Assembly: GCA_009928265.1 (NCBI GenBank) | Contig: RFPR01000108.1 | Location: 1-7,170 of the forward strand | Direction of reading: 5' to 3' | Length of the DNA: 7,170 nucleotides | Source: Pseudomonadota bacterium | GTDB taxonomy: Bacteria > Verrucomicrobiota > Verrucomicrobiia > Chthoniobacterales > UBA6821 | Shown: one piece after another, positions 1 to 5,943 of the stretch | Numbering within the stretch: position 1 is the first letter of the stretch | How the letters are laid out: each line of letters opens with the position of its first letter | Program-made: the position numbers and the translations under genes | Notes under the pieces: model-generated | Told to the model about the DNA's origin: nothing | The model's database searches: none | The model's input: only the letters and a program-made list of their open reading frames with translations

Positions 1-976
1 TCAGGAATTTTTTGCAGACATCGGCAAACGTCACGGTCGGGCTGTACCAGCTGGGCAGCCGCATGGATCGCCGACCTGTCTCGGCATTTGCGTTGGATGC
101 CACCCACCGGCCTTGTTCAACGGCCTTGCGGCGGTGATTTTCGGTCCATGTGGCCTGGCATTTTTCGCATTCGTAGCGTGCAGACTCGGCCACTCTTTTC
201 AGATCCCACTTGCCGTCTGGCAAGCGGGCGTCCTGATCCCAGCGCATCTGGGAAAACTCCATGGCCTGCATGTGGCCACAGGCGTGGCAAGGGACGTGGT
301 ACAGCTCTTGCGTGCCGGCCAGATAGTTCTGCCAGATGTCGCCGGTGGCCACGGTCGGGGTGCTGGTCAGGACGTGCTTGCGCTGCGGAAAGGATTTGGT
401 GCGCTCCAGCGCCAGGCTGTAGGCGCTGGCGTTCTTGTCGTCGGCTGGCGCAAAGGAATCCAATTCGTCCAAAACGGCGCAGCAAATCGGGCGTGAGCTA
501 AGGTTGCTGGGCGAGTTACTGCCGACTAGGCTCAGGGTCATGGTCAAAAATTGCATCTCCAGATTCTTGTAGTCGTCGCTGTCTCTTGGGAAAACCGCCC
601 GGACGGGCTTGCATTTTTTAAATATGGGGGTCAGTCGAGTCTCACTATAGCTGCGGGCCAAGTCGGCGTTTGGCATAACGAGCAGAGCCGGAGCCGGGTC
701 GTTGGCAATCCGGTAGGCCAGCCAAACCGCCAGAGTAAGGGTCTTCCCGGTCTGGCTTCCCCAGCAAAGGGTGACGGTGTGGACGCCTGGATCCGCCAAC
801 GCCTCTAAAATTCCCCGCACGTATGGCGTGTAATTAGTTGCGTAAAGCCCGGGACGTGCGGTCAGTCGCCCGTCCAGATAGATGTTTTTCTCGGCCCACT
901 CAATAACGCTGGGTGGCTTTTCATAGTGCCACCTAGTCCGCGCCATCCGGCGTAGCTCTTGCTGGGCCTTGGTCAC
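1..976 (-). CDS. Phage terminase large subunit, GpA family (partial, C-terminus cut by window)
   Basis: This is the ATPase/nuclease motor that packages phage DNA into the procapsid. The frame is open from a GTG at 976-974 to the window edge, giving 325 codons with the C-terminus missing. Visible motifs, numbered from the GTG, are a Walker A G73-SQTGK-T79, a Walker B-like hydrophobic run ending in DELD (D170-D173), and two CxxC pairs (C230/C233 and C270/C273) that could bind zinc. The early segment resembling PPSVIEWAEKN and the YTPYVRGILEAL stretch are typical of lambda gpA-like terminases. Members are usually about 550-700 residues, so about half is seen, mostly the ATPase domain; the nuclease domain lies beyond position 1. 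The GTG overlaps the upstream stop as GTGA and has GAGG seven bases before it. An in-frame ATG at 946 is an alternative start. The family call is from recognised sequence; the packaging role is family knowledge. Confidence 0.93.
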   Translation of the reverse strand, partial: MTKAQQELRRMARTRWHYEKPPSVIEWAEKNIYLDGRLTARPGLYATNYTPYVRGILEALADPGVHTVTLCWGSQTGKTLTLAVWLAYRIANDPAPALLVMPNADLARSYSETRLTPIFKKCKPVRAVFPRDSDDYKNLEMQFLTMTLSLVGSNSPSNLSSRPICCAVLDELDSFAPADDKNASAYSLALERTKSFPQRKHVLTSTPTVATGDIWQNYLAGTQELYHVPCHACGHMQAMEFSQMRWDQDARLPDGKWDLKRVAESARYECEKCQATWTENHRRKAVEQGRWVASNANAETGRRSMRLPSWYSPTVTFADVCKKFL

Positions 977-1452
977 AGCGCGGCCTCAACCTGCCGCATC
1001 ACCTGCCCCACCTCTGCCTCAATCTCGGCCTCGACCTCGGCCGGCGGCCGGTTTCCGCAAATTGGTGCCAATCTTTTGGCCATCCCCTTGAGCAACGGGA
1101 TCAGGGCATTGTCCCGAGCCGCCAGGATTTTATTGGCCTCATCCACCGGCACCATGGTCCCCTCCGCTTGGTCGATTTCAGGGCGGTCTCCCTTCATGCG
1201 CCGAAGTGCTTCAACTACTTTGGTGTAGTTGGTAATTAGCTCGGACCGGTCATCCCGGGTACCATCCTTGGCGCTCTCGCCAAGGCTGGCCGCCAAGTCC
1301 TCCAGTCTTTTGATTTCAACATCTAGGCCGCCGCCTTGCGCCCGGGCAAATGGCTGGGCCTGCACCCGCCCGCGCTGGCGGTAAACGGTTCGGCGGGAGG
1401 CGCCCGTGGCGGCCATTGCCCTAGCCACGTCATGGTTTTTGGATCTGCCCAT
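973..1452 (-). CDS. Probable terminase small subunit (HTH DNA-binding protein)
   Basis: A 159-residue protein directly before the large terminase and overlapping it by 4 bases, the usual place and size of a small terminase subunit, which recognises the packaging site and loads the motor. Residues 8-27 (DVARAMAATGASRRTVYRQR) read as a helix-turn-helix. Residues 45-90 look helical and could oligomerise. The acidic C-terminal tail (about 138-159, rich in E and V) could contact the large subunit. The ATG at 1452 has only a weak AGAG upstream but starts just before the HTH, so it is preferred. I do not recognise a specific Pfam-level family; the call rests on position plus HTH. A plain HTH regulator is the main alternative. 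Confidence 0.72.
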   Translation of the reverse strand: MGRSKNHDVARAMAATGASRRTVYRQRGRVQAQPFARAQGGGLDVEIKRLEDLAASLGESAKDGTRDDRSELITNYTKVVEALRRMKGDRPEIDQAEGTMVPVDEANKILAARDNALIPLLKGMAKRLAPICGNRPPAEVEAEIEAEVGQVMRQVEAAL

Positions 1453-1537
1453 GGCACTCTAATGTTTTACAATTTTACACGAAAAAACAACGCAGGTCTT
1501 GGACCACGCGAGTATTTTCTAAAAATCAATAGATTCC
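1453..1537 (-). promoter_or_regulatory. AT-rich spacer before the terminase genes, possible promoter/operator
   Basis: An 85-base non-coding gap, clearly more AT-rich than the genes beside it, lies between the 153-residue gene and the small terminase. It contains two direct copies of TTTTACA on the plus strand (1465-1471 and 1473-1479), 8 bases apart and just upstream of the terminase start. A late promoter or operator would be expected here, but I see no convincing -35/-10 pair at normal spacing on the minus strand. Read-through from the upstream genes is equally possible. Confidence 0.25.
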
Positions 1538-1999
1538 TTACGCATCGCCACCAAGCTCCCTGTAGGCGGCCACTATTGGCCTAGCTTCCAGCAGGAACTG
1601 CCTCCTCAGATCCTCGTCTTGTTTAATACAGCGCAGGCCGCGGTTGGCCACCCACTGAGCCACGCGAATGACTGGCGATAGGAACGGCTTGGGCTCTCCC
1701 GGTTCGCTGGTGGTGATGGGGTCAGGCAGCATCTCGGACCACAGTAGCAACTGACGAACAACGCCAGGCTCTCCGCTGTTCAGCTTATGCTGATGCGCTG
1801 CCACGCGCTCATATCGCTTGGCCTGCTCATCGGTGATGCCAGCGCTCTCGACCAGCTTAACCATATCCTCGCCGTCTGCCCTGGCTTGGACAATGATGTT
1901 GCCGGCCTTGGCGGCTAGCCCAATGACCTCGCCCACCTGAGCCAGCGCATCCTCGCGCTTCTTGTTAAGTTCCTTGATTACCTGCTTTAGTGTTTGCAT
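1538..1999 (-). CDS. Hypothetical phage protein, 153 aa, mostly helical
   Basis: Not firmly recognised. The N-terminus (about 1-45) is charged and helical. The segment at about 24-70 (GLAAKAGNIIVQARADG, then GITDEQAKRYERVA) faintly resembles phage proteins of the DUF3102 type, in which a helical repeat is followed by a stretch around a conserved arginine-tyrosine pair; this is a weak impression only. Residues 93-106 are proline- and glycine-rich and look like a linker before a C-terminal helical part. The ATG at 1999 lies 13 bases inside the end of the upstream HTH gene and has AAAGG about nine bases before it, suggesting translational coupling. Its place between a putative regulator and the terminase genes suggests a role at the early/late junction or in packaging, but nothing in the sequence assigns one. 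Confidence 0.7.
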   Translation of the reverse strand: MQTLKQVIKELNKKREDALAQVGEVIGLAAKAGNIIVQARADGEDMVKLVESAGITDEQAKRYERVAAHQHKLNSGEPGVVRQLLLWSEMLPDPITTSEPGEPKPFLSPVIRVAQWVANRGLRCIKQDEDLRRQFLLEARPIVAAYRELGGDA

Positions 2000-2463
2000 T
2001 TCTTTATACCTTTCGTCAGCGCAGTTAGGTTAAATTTGGGTATCTCACGCCTGCGCTTGTCGTGATGTGCCCGTGCCCGCTGCTCGTAAGATTTTCTGGC
2101 CTTCTCGCTTTTGGCGGCCCGGAACCGGATTCCCAGCCGGTCAGCCACGTCGAGCGCCTTCTTGCTGACGGCCTGTTTCGTAATGTTGAATCGCTTGGCC
2201 ACTGAGGTCATTGATTCCGTCGACCGGTTCAGGACGATCGACAGCACCGCCTGGTCTAGGGTGTCGGTCATGTTCTGCATTACCGGGTGATCTGGAACCT
2301 TGGCCGCCAGATACTCAAAGCAGAATACCGTGTTTTTAATTGGGCAAGTTGTGACCGTTATTACCGTGTAAGCCTCTCGGACTAGGTCGGTAAGACTGTC
2401 GATCCGGCTTGCCGGATGAAGGTCATTGGAAGGCAGGCGGTCGATTAGTTCCTGATCCATCAT
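1987..2463 (-). CDS. Sigma-region-4-like HTH protein, candidate late-gene regulator
   Basis: A 158-residue protein whose centre (about 70-112) reads as a sigma-70 region 4-like helix-turn-helix. Helical residues about 68-82 precede SMTSVAKRFNITKQAVSKKA (84-103), where ITKQAVSKK would be the recognition helix. The C-terminal tail (115-158) is strongly basic and fits DNA or RNA binding. The first 65 residues, with cysteines at 40 and 48, are unrecognised. It follows the replication gene and precedes the terminase pair, where many phages encode ArpU-, RinA- or Q-type late regulators; that role is inferred from position. Translation may start at either of two adjacent ATGs (2463 or 2460). GAAGG lies nine bases upstream of the first ATG and falls inside a copy of the intergenic repeat. 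The gene overlaps the next one by 13 bases. Confidence 0.75.
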   Translation of the reverse strand: MMDQELIDRLPSNDLHPASRIDSLTDLVREAYTVITVTTCPIKNTVFCFEYLAAKVPDHPVMQNMTDTLDQAVLSIVLNRSTESMTSVAKRFNITKQAVSKKALDVADRLGIRFRAAKSEKARKSYEQRARAHHDKRRREIPKFNLTALTKGIKKCKH

Positions 2464-2471
2464 ACGCCGAA

Positions 2472-2587
2472 ACCTTCAAGATGTTCAGTGGGTTCAGACT
2501 TCACCTTCAAGATCCCCCTAAAGGGGGGGATCTTGATGGTGGTATCGTCAACCGATCTTGAAGGTACCCTCAAATTAACTTGATGGT
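2472..2587. repeat. Five copies of the 11-base element ACC(T/A)TCAAGAT in both orientations
   Basis: On the plus strand ACCTTCAAGAT occurs exactly at 2472-2482 and 2503-2513. Its reverse complement occurs exactly at 2555-2565, with one change at 2530-2540 (ATCTTGATGGT) and two changes at 2577-2587 (AACTTGATGGT), the last touching the stop codon of the primase-helicase gene. I did not notice the element elsewhere in the window. Two copies point one way and three the other, so the set is symmetric about roughly 2521. Such a cluster in the only sizeable gap of the region could be binding sites for a regulator or replication initiator, or arms of RNA stems. The copies are seen; the role is inferred. 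Confidence 0.85.
2503..2540 (-). promoter_or_regulatory. Strong inverted repeat / RNA hairpin between the replication and HTH genes
   Basis: Positions 2503-2518 pair with 2525-2540: 16 pairs with a single mismatch and a 6-base loop, including five consecutive G:C pairs next to the loop. It is built from two of the ACC(T/A)TCAAGAT copies plus C/G runs. Neither strand has a T-run after the stem, so it does not look like a standard intrinsic terminator. On the minus-strand transcript it would lie in the leader of the HTH gene. An outer pair of repeats (2555-2565 with 2472-2482, 11 perfect pairs) can nest around it, and that outer stem would cover the GAAGG ribosome binding site at 2473-2477. Confidence 0.7.
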
Positions 2588-4560
2588 TAAAAAGGTTCAT
2601 TCGCATTGTCCCCTAAAAGGTATGTACCGTTGTCTTGTTTCAGAATTGTGCCGTCCTCAAGCGCCTTATCGACCATCCTATAAGCCGTCGATCCTGAGCA
2701 ATTAACCGTTTTGGAAATCCACTGCTCCAGCGCCTTTCTGCCGCACGGGTAATCCTTGTACTTACCAAAGTTTACCATCATGGCCTCCGGTCCCGGCTTC
2801 TTTTTTGCCGGCTGCCCTGCCTCCACCCAAGCCAACCCATGGTCCGAGTGCCTAAGAAACACAAACGGGTGCACAGCAGCCTTTGTCGCGCAAATTTCGC
2901 CCGCCCTGTGCAATTGTTGTAGCCCGCTACGCTTCCCACGCTTCGACACCTCCAGCCTGTAAATGTCCGTGCCCTCCTCATCCTGCCCTGCTGGTGCCAA
3001 GGTCACCACCGCCCGGGCCCAGTTGGTCAGCTCCGACGATCCAAAGCCGCTGTACGCCTTGTCGTGGCCCGTGTAGCCCGTGCCGTCACGGGTGGGCTTG
3101 GGCGTGTGGTGGATCAGCATCCAAGCAAAGCCGGCAGACAAGGCCAACGGGTTAAGCATGTTGCGCAAAAAGCCGCTGGCCGTCTCCTGGCTGGAAAGGT
3201 CGCCACCGATAAAGGCCAGCAGAGGATCCGCCCACGTCAGATGCGGCCGGTGCTTTTCTACCAACCTGCGGGCCCGATCGACAAACGTGGCTCCGGTCGA
3301 GGTGCAATCCCGGACAATGATGACGTTTTCTTTCACCATCTGTAGCTCTTTATCTGACAGGCTCATGGATCTAATGACCCCTTGAACCGCCTCGGCCACA
3401 TCTCCCTCGTCGTTCTCGGCCTGTATAATTAGGCTGCGCAATCCGTCCCCGGTCGGGGTAATCCCAAAGAAGGAGCGGCCGATCGCCCAAGTGATCGCGG
3501 CCTGTAAGCACAGGACCGACTTGCCCAATCCGGAGGATCCCACCCACAACGCCGACCCGCCTTTGCAAATCCACCGCTTGCCTAGCAACGTGGTTTCATC
3601 CGCTTCGTCCCTAAAATCCAGCAGCTTATCCCAGCTAAGTGCCTCCGGGATGTCCCCATAGACCGTCCACTCCTTCCACTGCAAGTAGGTCAGCGTCGGT
3701 GCCCCGCACTCCACCAACTCCTGCTTCTGGCCCGTGGCTTTACGGACCGCCCCTGGCAACCGCGACAGCCGCCCCGGATCCTTGTTGGCCGCGTCCGGCT
3801 TGGCATGGGCGATGTGCTTATAGATAAAATCCACCCGATCGCGGAACTCCACCTCGCTCTGCGCGTCCACCGTCACCCACCCGTGCAGACTCCGGCCCCC
3901 GGACCGGATGATGCAGCTCGTCGGCAGCCCCGCCTTTTTTAAGAAAGCCCACTGCTCGTCCAGCGTGCTTTCATCAAACTCCACCAGGCAATGCCTCCAC
4001 CTGGTAATGTGCTCCGCCTTGCGCCCCTTGCCGTTGTTGGGATTGATTGAGCAGTACACCCCCACCGCATTTCCCTGCCACTTCTCCAGCCCGCCGTCCT
4101 TAAAGAGTTCGATCCACTCCTCCCTCGTCCGGTTCTCGCCCGCCCCGTCCGGCCGCTCCCGGTCCCCATCGTGGATCGATCGGCAGATGTTGATGTGTTC
4201 CCCCAGCTCAAAGCACGTGGCCAAAAATTTTTCCACCGGCGTCTCCCCCACACTCTGCGGCATCGGAGGCACCGGCATCTCGTGGCGCATGATCGTCAGC
4301 CCCTGCAGCTGGTACTTGCTCGCCGGCCGCCACGGCTCCCGGGCCGGCCTGGCATACACGCTCTTGACCACGCTGACCGCCTCCCGCTGCGTCAGCCCGT
4401 TCTTGCGCGCCCACTCGTCCGCTTCCGTCTCCGCGTCCGCGGCCGGCATGCCCTGATCGCGCAGTTGGCAGACCAGCTTAAAAAGGCTGGTGTTTCGCGT
4501 GCCCTCCTCCGCGCCATGCTGACGGATCGCCTCCGCCGCCGGGGCCAAAGCCACCGTCAC
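2587..4560 (-). CDS. Primase-helicase fusion: AEP-like primase plus RecA-like hexameric helicase ATPase
   Basis: A 657-residue replication protein. Residues about 18-72 (GTRNTSLFKLVCQLRDQGM onward to VVKSVYAR) resemble the PriCT-1 helical domain of phage and plasmid primases. Residues about 165-275 look like an archaeo-eukaryotic-type primase core: an acidic pair E194-F-D196, then SGGRSLH (220-226), then DPGRLSRLPG (261-270). Residues about 325-560 form a RecA-fold ATPase of the AAA_25/RepA kind, with Walker A G341-SSGLG-K347-S348, an acidic AEND at 381-384, a Walker B ending at D445, and HHTPKP at 484-489. Residues about 600-650 look like a winged helix. Together these would unwind and prime DNA at the phage origin. 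The start is GTG at 4560, overlapping the preceding stop as GTGA, with AAGG upstream. The EFD acidic motif differs from the usual DxD, so catalytic competence is not certain. The ATPase call is firm; the primase call is moderate. Confidence 0.88.
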   Translation of the reverse strand: MTVALAPAAEAIRQHGAEEGTRNTSLFKLVCQLRDQGMPAADAETEADEWARKNGLTQREAVSVVKSVYARPAREPWRPASKYQLQGLTIMRHEMPVPPMPQSVGETPVEKFLATCFELGEHINICRSIHDGDRERPDGAGENRTREEWIELFKDGGLEKWQGNAVGVYCSINPNNGKGRKAEHITRWRHCLVEFDESTLDEQWAFLKKAGLPTSCIIRSGGRSLHGWVTVDAQSEVEFRDRVDFIYKHIAHAKPDAANKDPGRLSRLPGAVRKATGQKQELVECGAPTLTYLQWKEWTVYGDIPEALSWDKLLDFRDEADETTLLGKRWICKGGSALWVGSSGLGKSVLCLQAAITWAIGRSFFGITPTGDGLRSLIIQAENDEGDVAEAVQGVIRSMSLSDKELQMVKENVIIVRDCTSTGATFVDRARRLVEKHRPHLTWADPLLAFIGGDLSSQETASGFLRNMLNPLALSAGFAWMLIHHTPKPTRDGTGYTGHDKAYSGFGSSELTNWARAVVTLAPAGQDEEGTDIYRLEVSKRGKRSGLQQLHRAGEICATKAAVHPFVFLRHSDHGLAWVEAGQPAKKKPGPEAMMVNFGKYKDYPCGRKALEQWISKTVNCSGSTAYRMVDKALEDGTILKQDNGTYLLGDNANEPF

Positions 4561-4772
4561 GGCTTGGCCGCCTTGGCCTTAAGGTCGCGCTCCTGGTATT
4601 TCTCTGCCCGGGACAGCAACTCTTGGATAATCTTTAAGGCCAGCTCAAAGCAGTTCAGCGCCCCCTGCGCCTTTACACGCATAGGAAGCGGCATGTCGTC
4701 CATCAGCTTGCGCAGGTTGGCAATTCCTCGCTTCTGGACGTCGTCGGTGCAGCGGATGCGTTTTACGGACAT
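4557..4772 (-). CDS. Small hypothetical protein, 71 aa, helical
   Basis: A small, basic, probably all-helical protein with no family I recognise. Residues about 14-26 (KRGIANLRKLMDD) and 33-60 (VKAQGALNCFELALKIIQELL onward) look like two amphipathic helices, followed by a lysine-rich tail. The frame is open further up to 4823, but the ATG at 4772 is preferred. It has GGAG about eight bases before it, it starts 10 bases inside the end of the HNH gene, and the 17 extra residues upstream lie wholly inside that gene. Its stop overlaps the primase-helicase start (GTGA), so the two are probably translated together. A helicase-loader or accessory role is conceivable from position but not shown by sequence. 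Confidence 0.65.
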   Translation of the reverse strand: MSVKRIRCTDDVQKRGIANLRKLMDDMPLPMRVKAQGALNCFELALKIIQELLSRAEKYQERDLKAKAAKP

Positions 4773-5125
4773 GGAAAAAGCTCCGGATGCGGGTCTATTT
4801 CCCCAACAAATACCTTCCCCCATCGAATCAAGGCTGCCCTGGAGTGCTGTCCCCTAAGATAAGTTCTTTTTGCATGGCAGTTCTTACAAACCACGTCGCA
4901 CTTTTTTATTTCGTTGTGGAGTTTTTCAACTGAATAGGAAGAGCAGTTGGAAATGTTAAAACATTTTACCTCGCCGTCTCTATGGTCAAAATCTAGGCAC
5001 ACGCCAGGGAGCTTTTGTCCGCAATCAGCACACCCTGCTTCCTCCTTAAATTTATTAAGGTCAGCAACTCGTTGCTTATGCTTCTTACTGCAGTAAGAAC
5101 TGCGATCTCTTCGGACCACACTCAC
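4763..5125 (-). CDS. HNH endonuclease
   Basis: A 120-residue HNH-type nuclease with a complete motif set: C32-x2-C35, then LDFDH (D45, D47, H48) carrying the first catalytic histidine, then NEIKKC (71-76), then C80-KN-C83-H84. The four cysteines would hold a structural zinc and the histidines a catalytic metal. This layout is typical of free-standing phage HNH enzymes, which act as homing endonucleases or in packaging. The frame is open to a GTG at 5203, but those 26 extra residues are the 43-residue ORF read in another frame. The GTG at 5125 overlaps that ORF's stop as GTGA and is preferred. No strong ribosome binding site is visible. The gene is visibly more AT-rich than its neighbours, suggesting later acquisition. 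It is not adjacent to the terminase, unlike many packaging-associated HNH genes. Confidence 0.85.
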   Translation of the reverse strand: MSVVRRDRSSYCSKKHKQRVADLNKFKEEAGCADCGQKLPGVCLDFDHRDGEVKCFNISNCSSYSVEKLHNEIKKCDVVCKNCHAKRTYLRGQHSRAALIRWGKVFVGEIDPHPELFPCP

Positions 5126-5253
5126 GCCCACTGCCCCATCCCGTAGCGCATCCGGTTGGCCTTGATCTGCTCCAGCACGCCGGCCCACTCCTCCGGCGTC
5201 CACGAGGCGATGACGCGGGCGTCAAAGAATTTGATGAGTTGGGAAAGGGTCAT
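5122..5253 (-). CDS. Small hypothetical protein, 43 aa
   Basis: A short ORF beginning MTLSQLIKFFDARVIASW and ending in GMGQWA. Its ATG at 5253 overlaps the upstream stop as ATGA, and its TGA overlaps the HNH GTG start as GTGA, so it exactly fills the gap in a coupled gene chain. That fit is the main evidence that it is real. The segment WTPEEWAGVLEQIKANR looks like an amphipathic helix. The only ribosome-binding hint is a weak GGA. No function can be assigned. Confidence 0.6.
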   Translation of the reverse strand: MTLSQLIKFFDARVIASWTPEEWAGVLEQIKANRMRYGMGQWA

Positions 5254-5498
5254 TCTAAATTTCCGGCACAATCAATCGCCGCCTCAATAGCTTCCTGTTC
5301 GGATTGTGCGTCTACCTCCAAAACTCCAAGCCTTTGACTGGGCAGATCACACGAAATCCTGCTTGTCCAGTGATACAGATCGGTATCAAACCACGTGTGT
5401 ATGTTTGCCCAGCCATCCCCGTGCGGCGCATTTTCGCCTAAGCGAGGATCCCATTTGTTAGGATCATTTGTGAAAAAAAATCCTTTGGTCGTGCTCAC
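5250..5498 (-). CDS. Hypothetical protein, 82 aa, AT-richer than neighbours
   Basis: Not recognised. The protein begins MSTTKGFFFTNDPNKWDPR and is rich in aromatic residues and tryptophan through about residue 45, then ends with an acidic helix-like stretch (DAQSEQEAIEAAIDCAGNLE). No signal peptide, membrane segment or nuclease motif is visible. The frame continues to an ATG at 5513, but the GTG at 5498 is preferred: it overlaps the preceding stop as GTGA and has a GGGGGAA stretch about six bases upstream. The base composition is closer to the HNH gene than to the rest of the operon, hinting at a separate origin. The C-terminal acidic helix would fit a small protein that binds another protein, but that is speculation. 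Confidence 0.65.
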   Translation of the reverse strand: MSTTKGFFFTNDPNKWDPRLGENAPHGDGWANIHTWFDTDLYHWTSRISCDLPSQRLGVLEVDAQSEQEAIEAAIDCAGNLE

Positions 5499-5683
5499 TT
5501 CCGCTTCCCCCACACGTGCTCAACAAGCACCCAGACGCAGTAGAGCACCGTCAGCATGACCAAAAACTCAGCGTCGATCCCGTCACGCCACCATTTGCGG
5601 GCCGTGCCTATCATTCCAGTGACTACGGCCACAGCCCCCACGGCCGTCACCGCCATCACAATAAACTTGTCGTAGCGGCTCAC
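5495..5683 (-). CDS. Small two-helix membrane protein, 62 aa
   Basis: The protein begins MSRYDKFIVMAV and shows two hydrophobic segments, about residues 7-27 and 39-57. A short loop (ARKWWRDGIDAEF) separates them, and the tail is basic (WGKRK). This predicts an inner-membrane hairpin. The GTG at 5683 overlaps the preceding stop as GTGA and has GGAG eight bases before it; the upstream extension to 5719 would be the HTH gene read in another frame. Holins can have this shape, but the gene sits among replication genes rather than beside a lysin. A superinfection-exclusion or membrane-anchoring role is as likely, and no specific family is recognised. Confidence 0.68.
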   Translation of the reverse strand: MSRYDKFIVMAVTAVGAVAVVTGMIGTARKWWRDGIDAEFLVMLTVLYCVWVLVEHVWGKRK

Positions 5684-5943
5684 AGCACCGGCTCCGGCAT
5701 CGGGCCCGTCAGCTTCCACTTATACGTCGTCTTATCGTACGCCAACGGATAGCCCATAAAGTCCCTCATCAGGTCGATGTCCCGGGCTACCGTCTTGTAG
5801 CTCACCTCAAACTCTTGGCCGATTTTCTCGCAGCTCGGCAGTTCCCCCTTTTCACGCAGCATTTCCGCCATCCAGCGGCACCGGCGCAGCACCGGCCGCG
5901 TCTTGCAGGTGTGGTCCCGCTTGGCTATCGCCGCCCTGGTCAC
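5680..5943 (-). CDS. Small HTH DNA-binding protein (DeoR/WYL-type N-terminal domain)
   Basis: An 87-residue protein that is mostly one winged helix-turn-helix. After a basic N-terminus, residues 22-34 form a first helix. LPSCEKIGQEFEVSYKTVAR (35-54) then reads as the turn and recognition helix, and RDIDLMRDFMGYPLAYD followed by YKWKL would be the wing. This closely matches the N-terminal domain of DeoR- and WYL-type regulators, in which the HTH precedes an effector domain; that domain is absent here. It probably binds phage or host DNA as a stand-alone repressor or activator. The start is GTG at 5943, overlapping the preceding stop as GTGA, with a purine-rich GGGGAGAGG about seven bases upstream. 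Confidence 0.78.
   Translation of the reverse strand: MTRAAIAKRDHTCKTRPVLRRCRWMAEMLREKGELPSCEKIGQEFEVSYKTVARDIDLMRDFMGYPLAYDKTTYKWKLTGPMPEPVL

Noticed and set aside
88..501. Overlapping plus- and minus-strand ORFs over the terminase
   Set aside because: The minus-strand frame open to the window edge has Walker A, Walker B and CxxC motifs of a terminase; the other frames are shadows.
2503..2540. Intrinsic transcription terminator
   Set aside because: The stem is strong but no T-run follows on either strand, so it is recorded as a regulatory inverted repeat instead.
2541..2556. Sigma-70 promoter using TTGACG at 2551-2546 (minus strand)
   Set aside because: No plausible -10 element occurs 15-19 bases downstream, where the sequence is a C run.
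4171..4857. Long plus-strand open frame of 228 codons
   Set aside because: It is antisense to the well-supported primase-helicase and 71-residue genes, is arginine/leucine-rich as expected from GC-rich antisense DNA, and shows no motif.
5126..5203. Longer HNH protein starting at 5203
   Set aside because: The extra 26 residues are the 43-residue ORF read in another frame and have no HNH-like features; the GTGA junction at 5125 fits the operon pattern.
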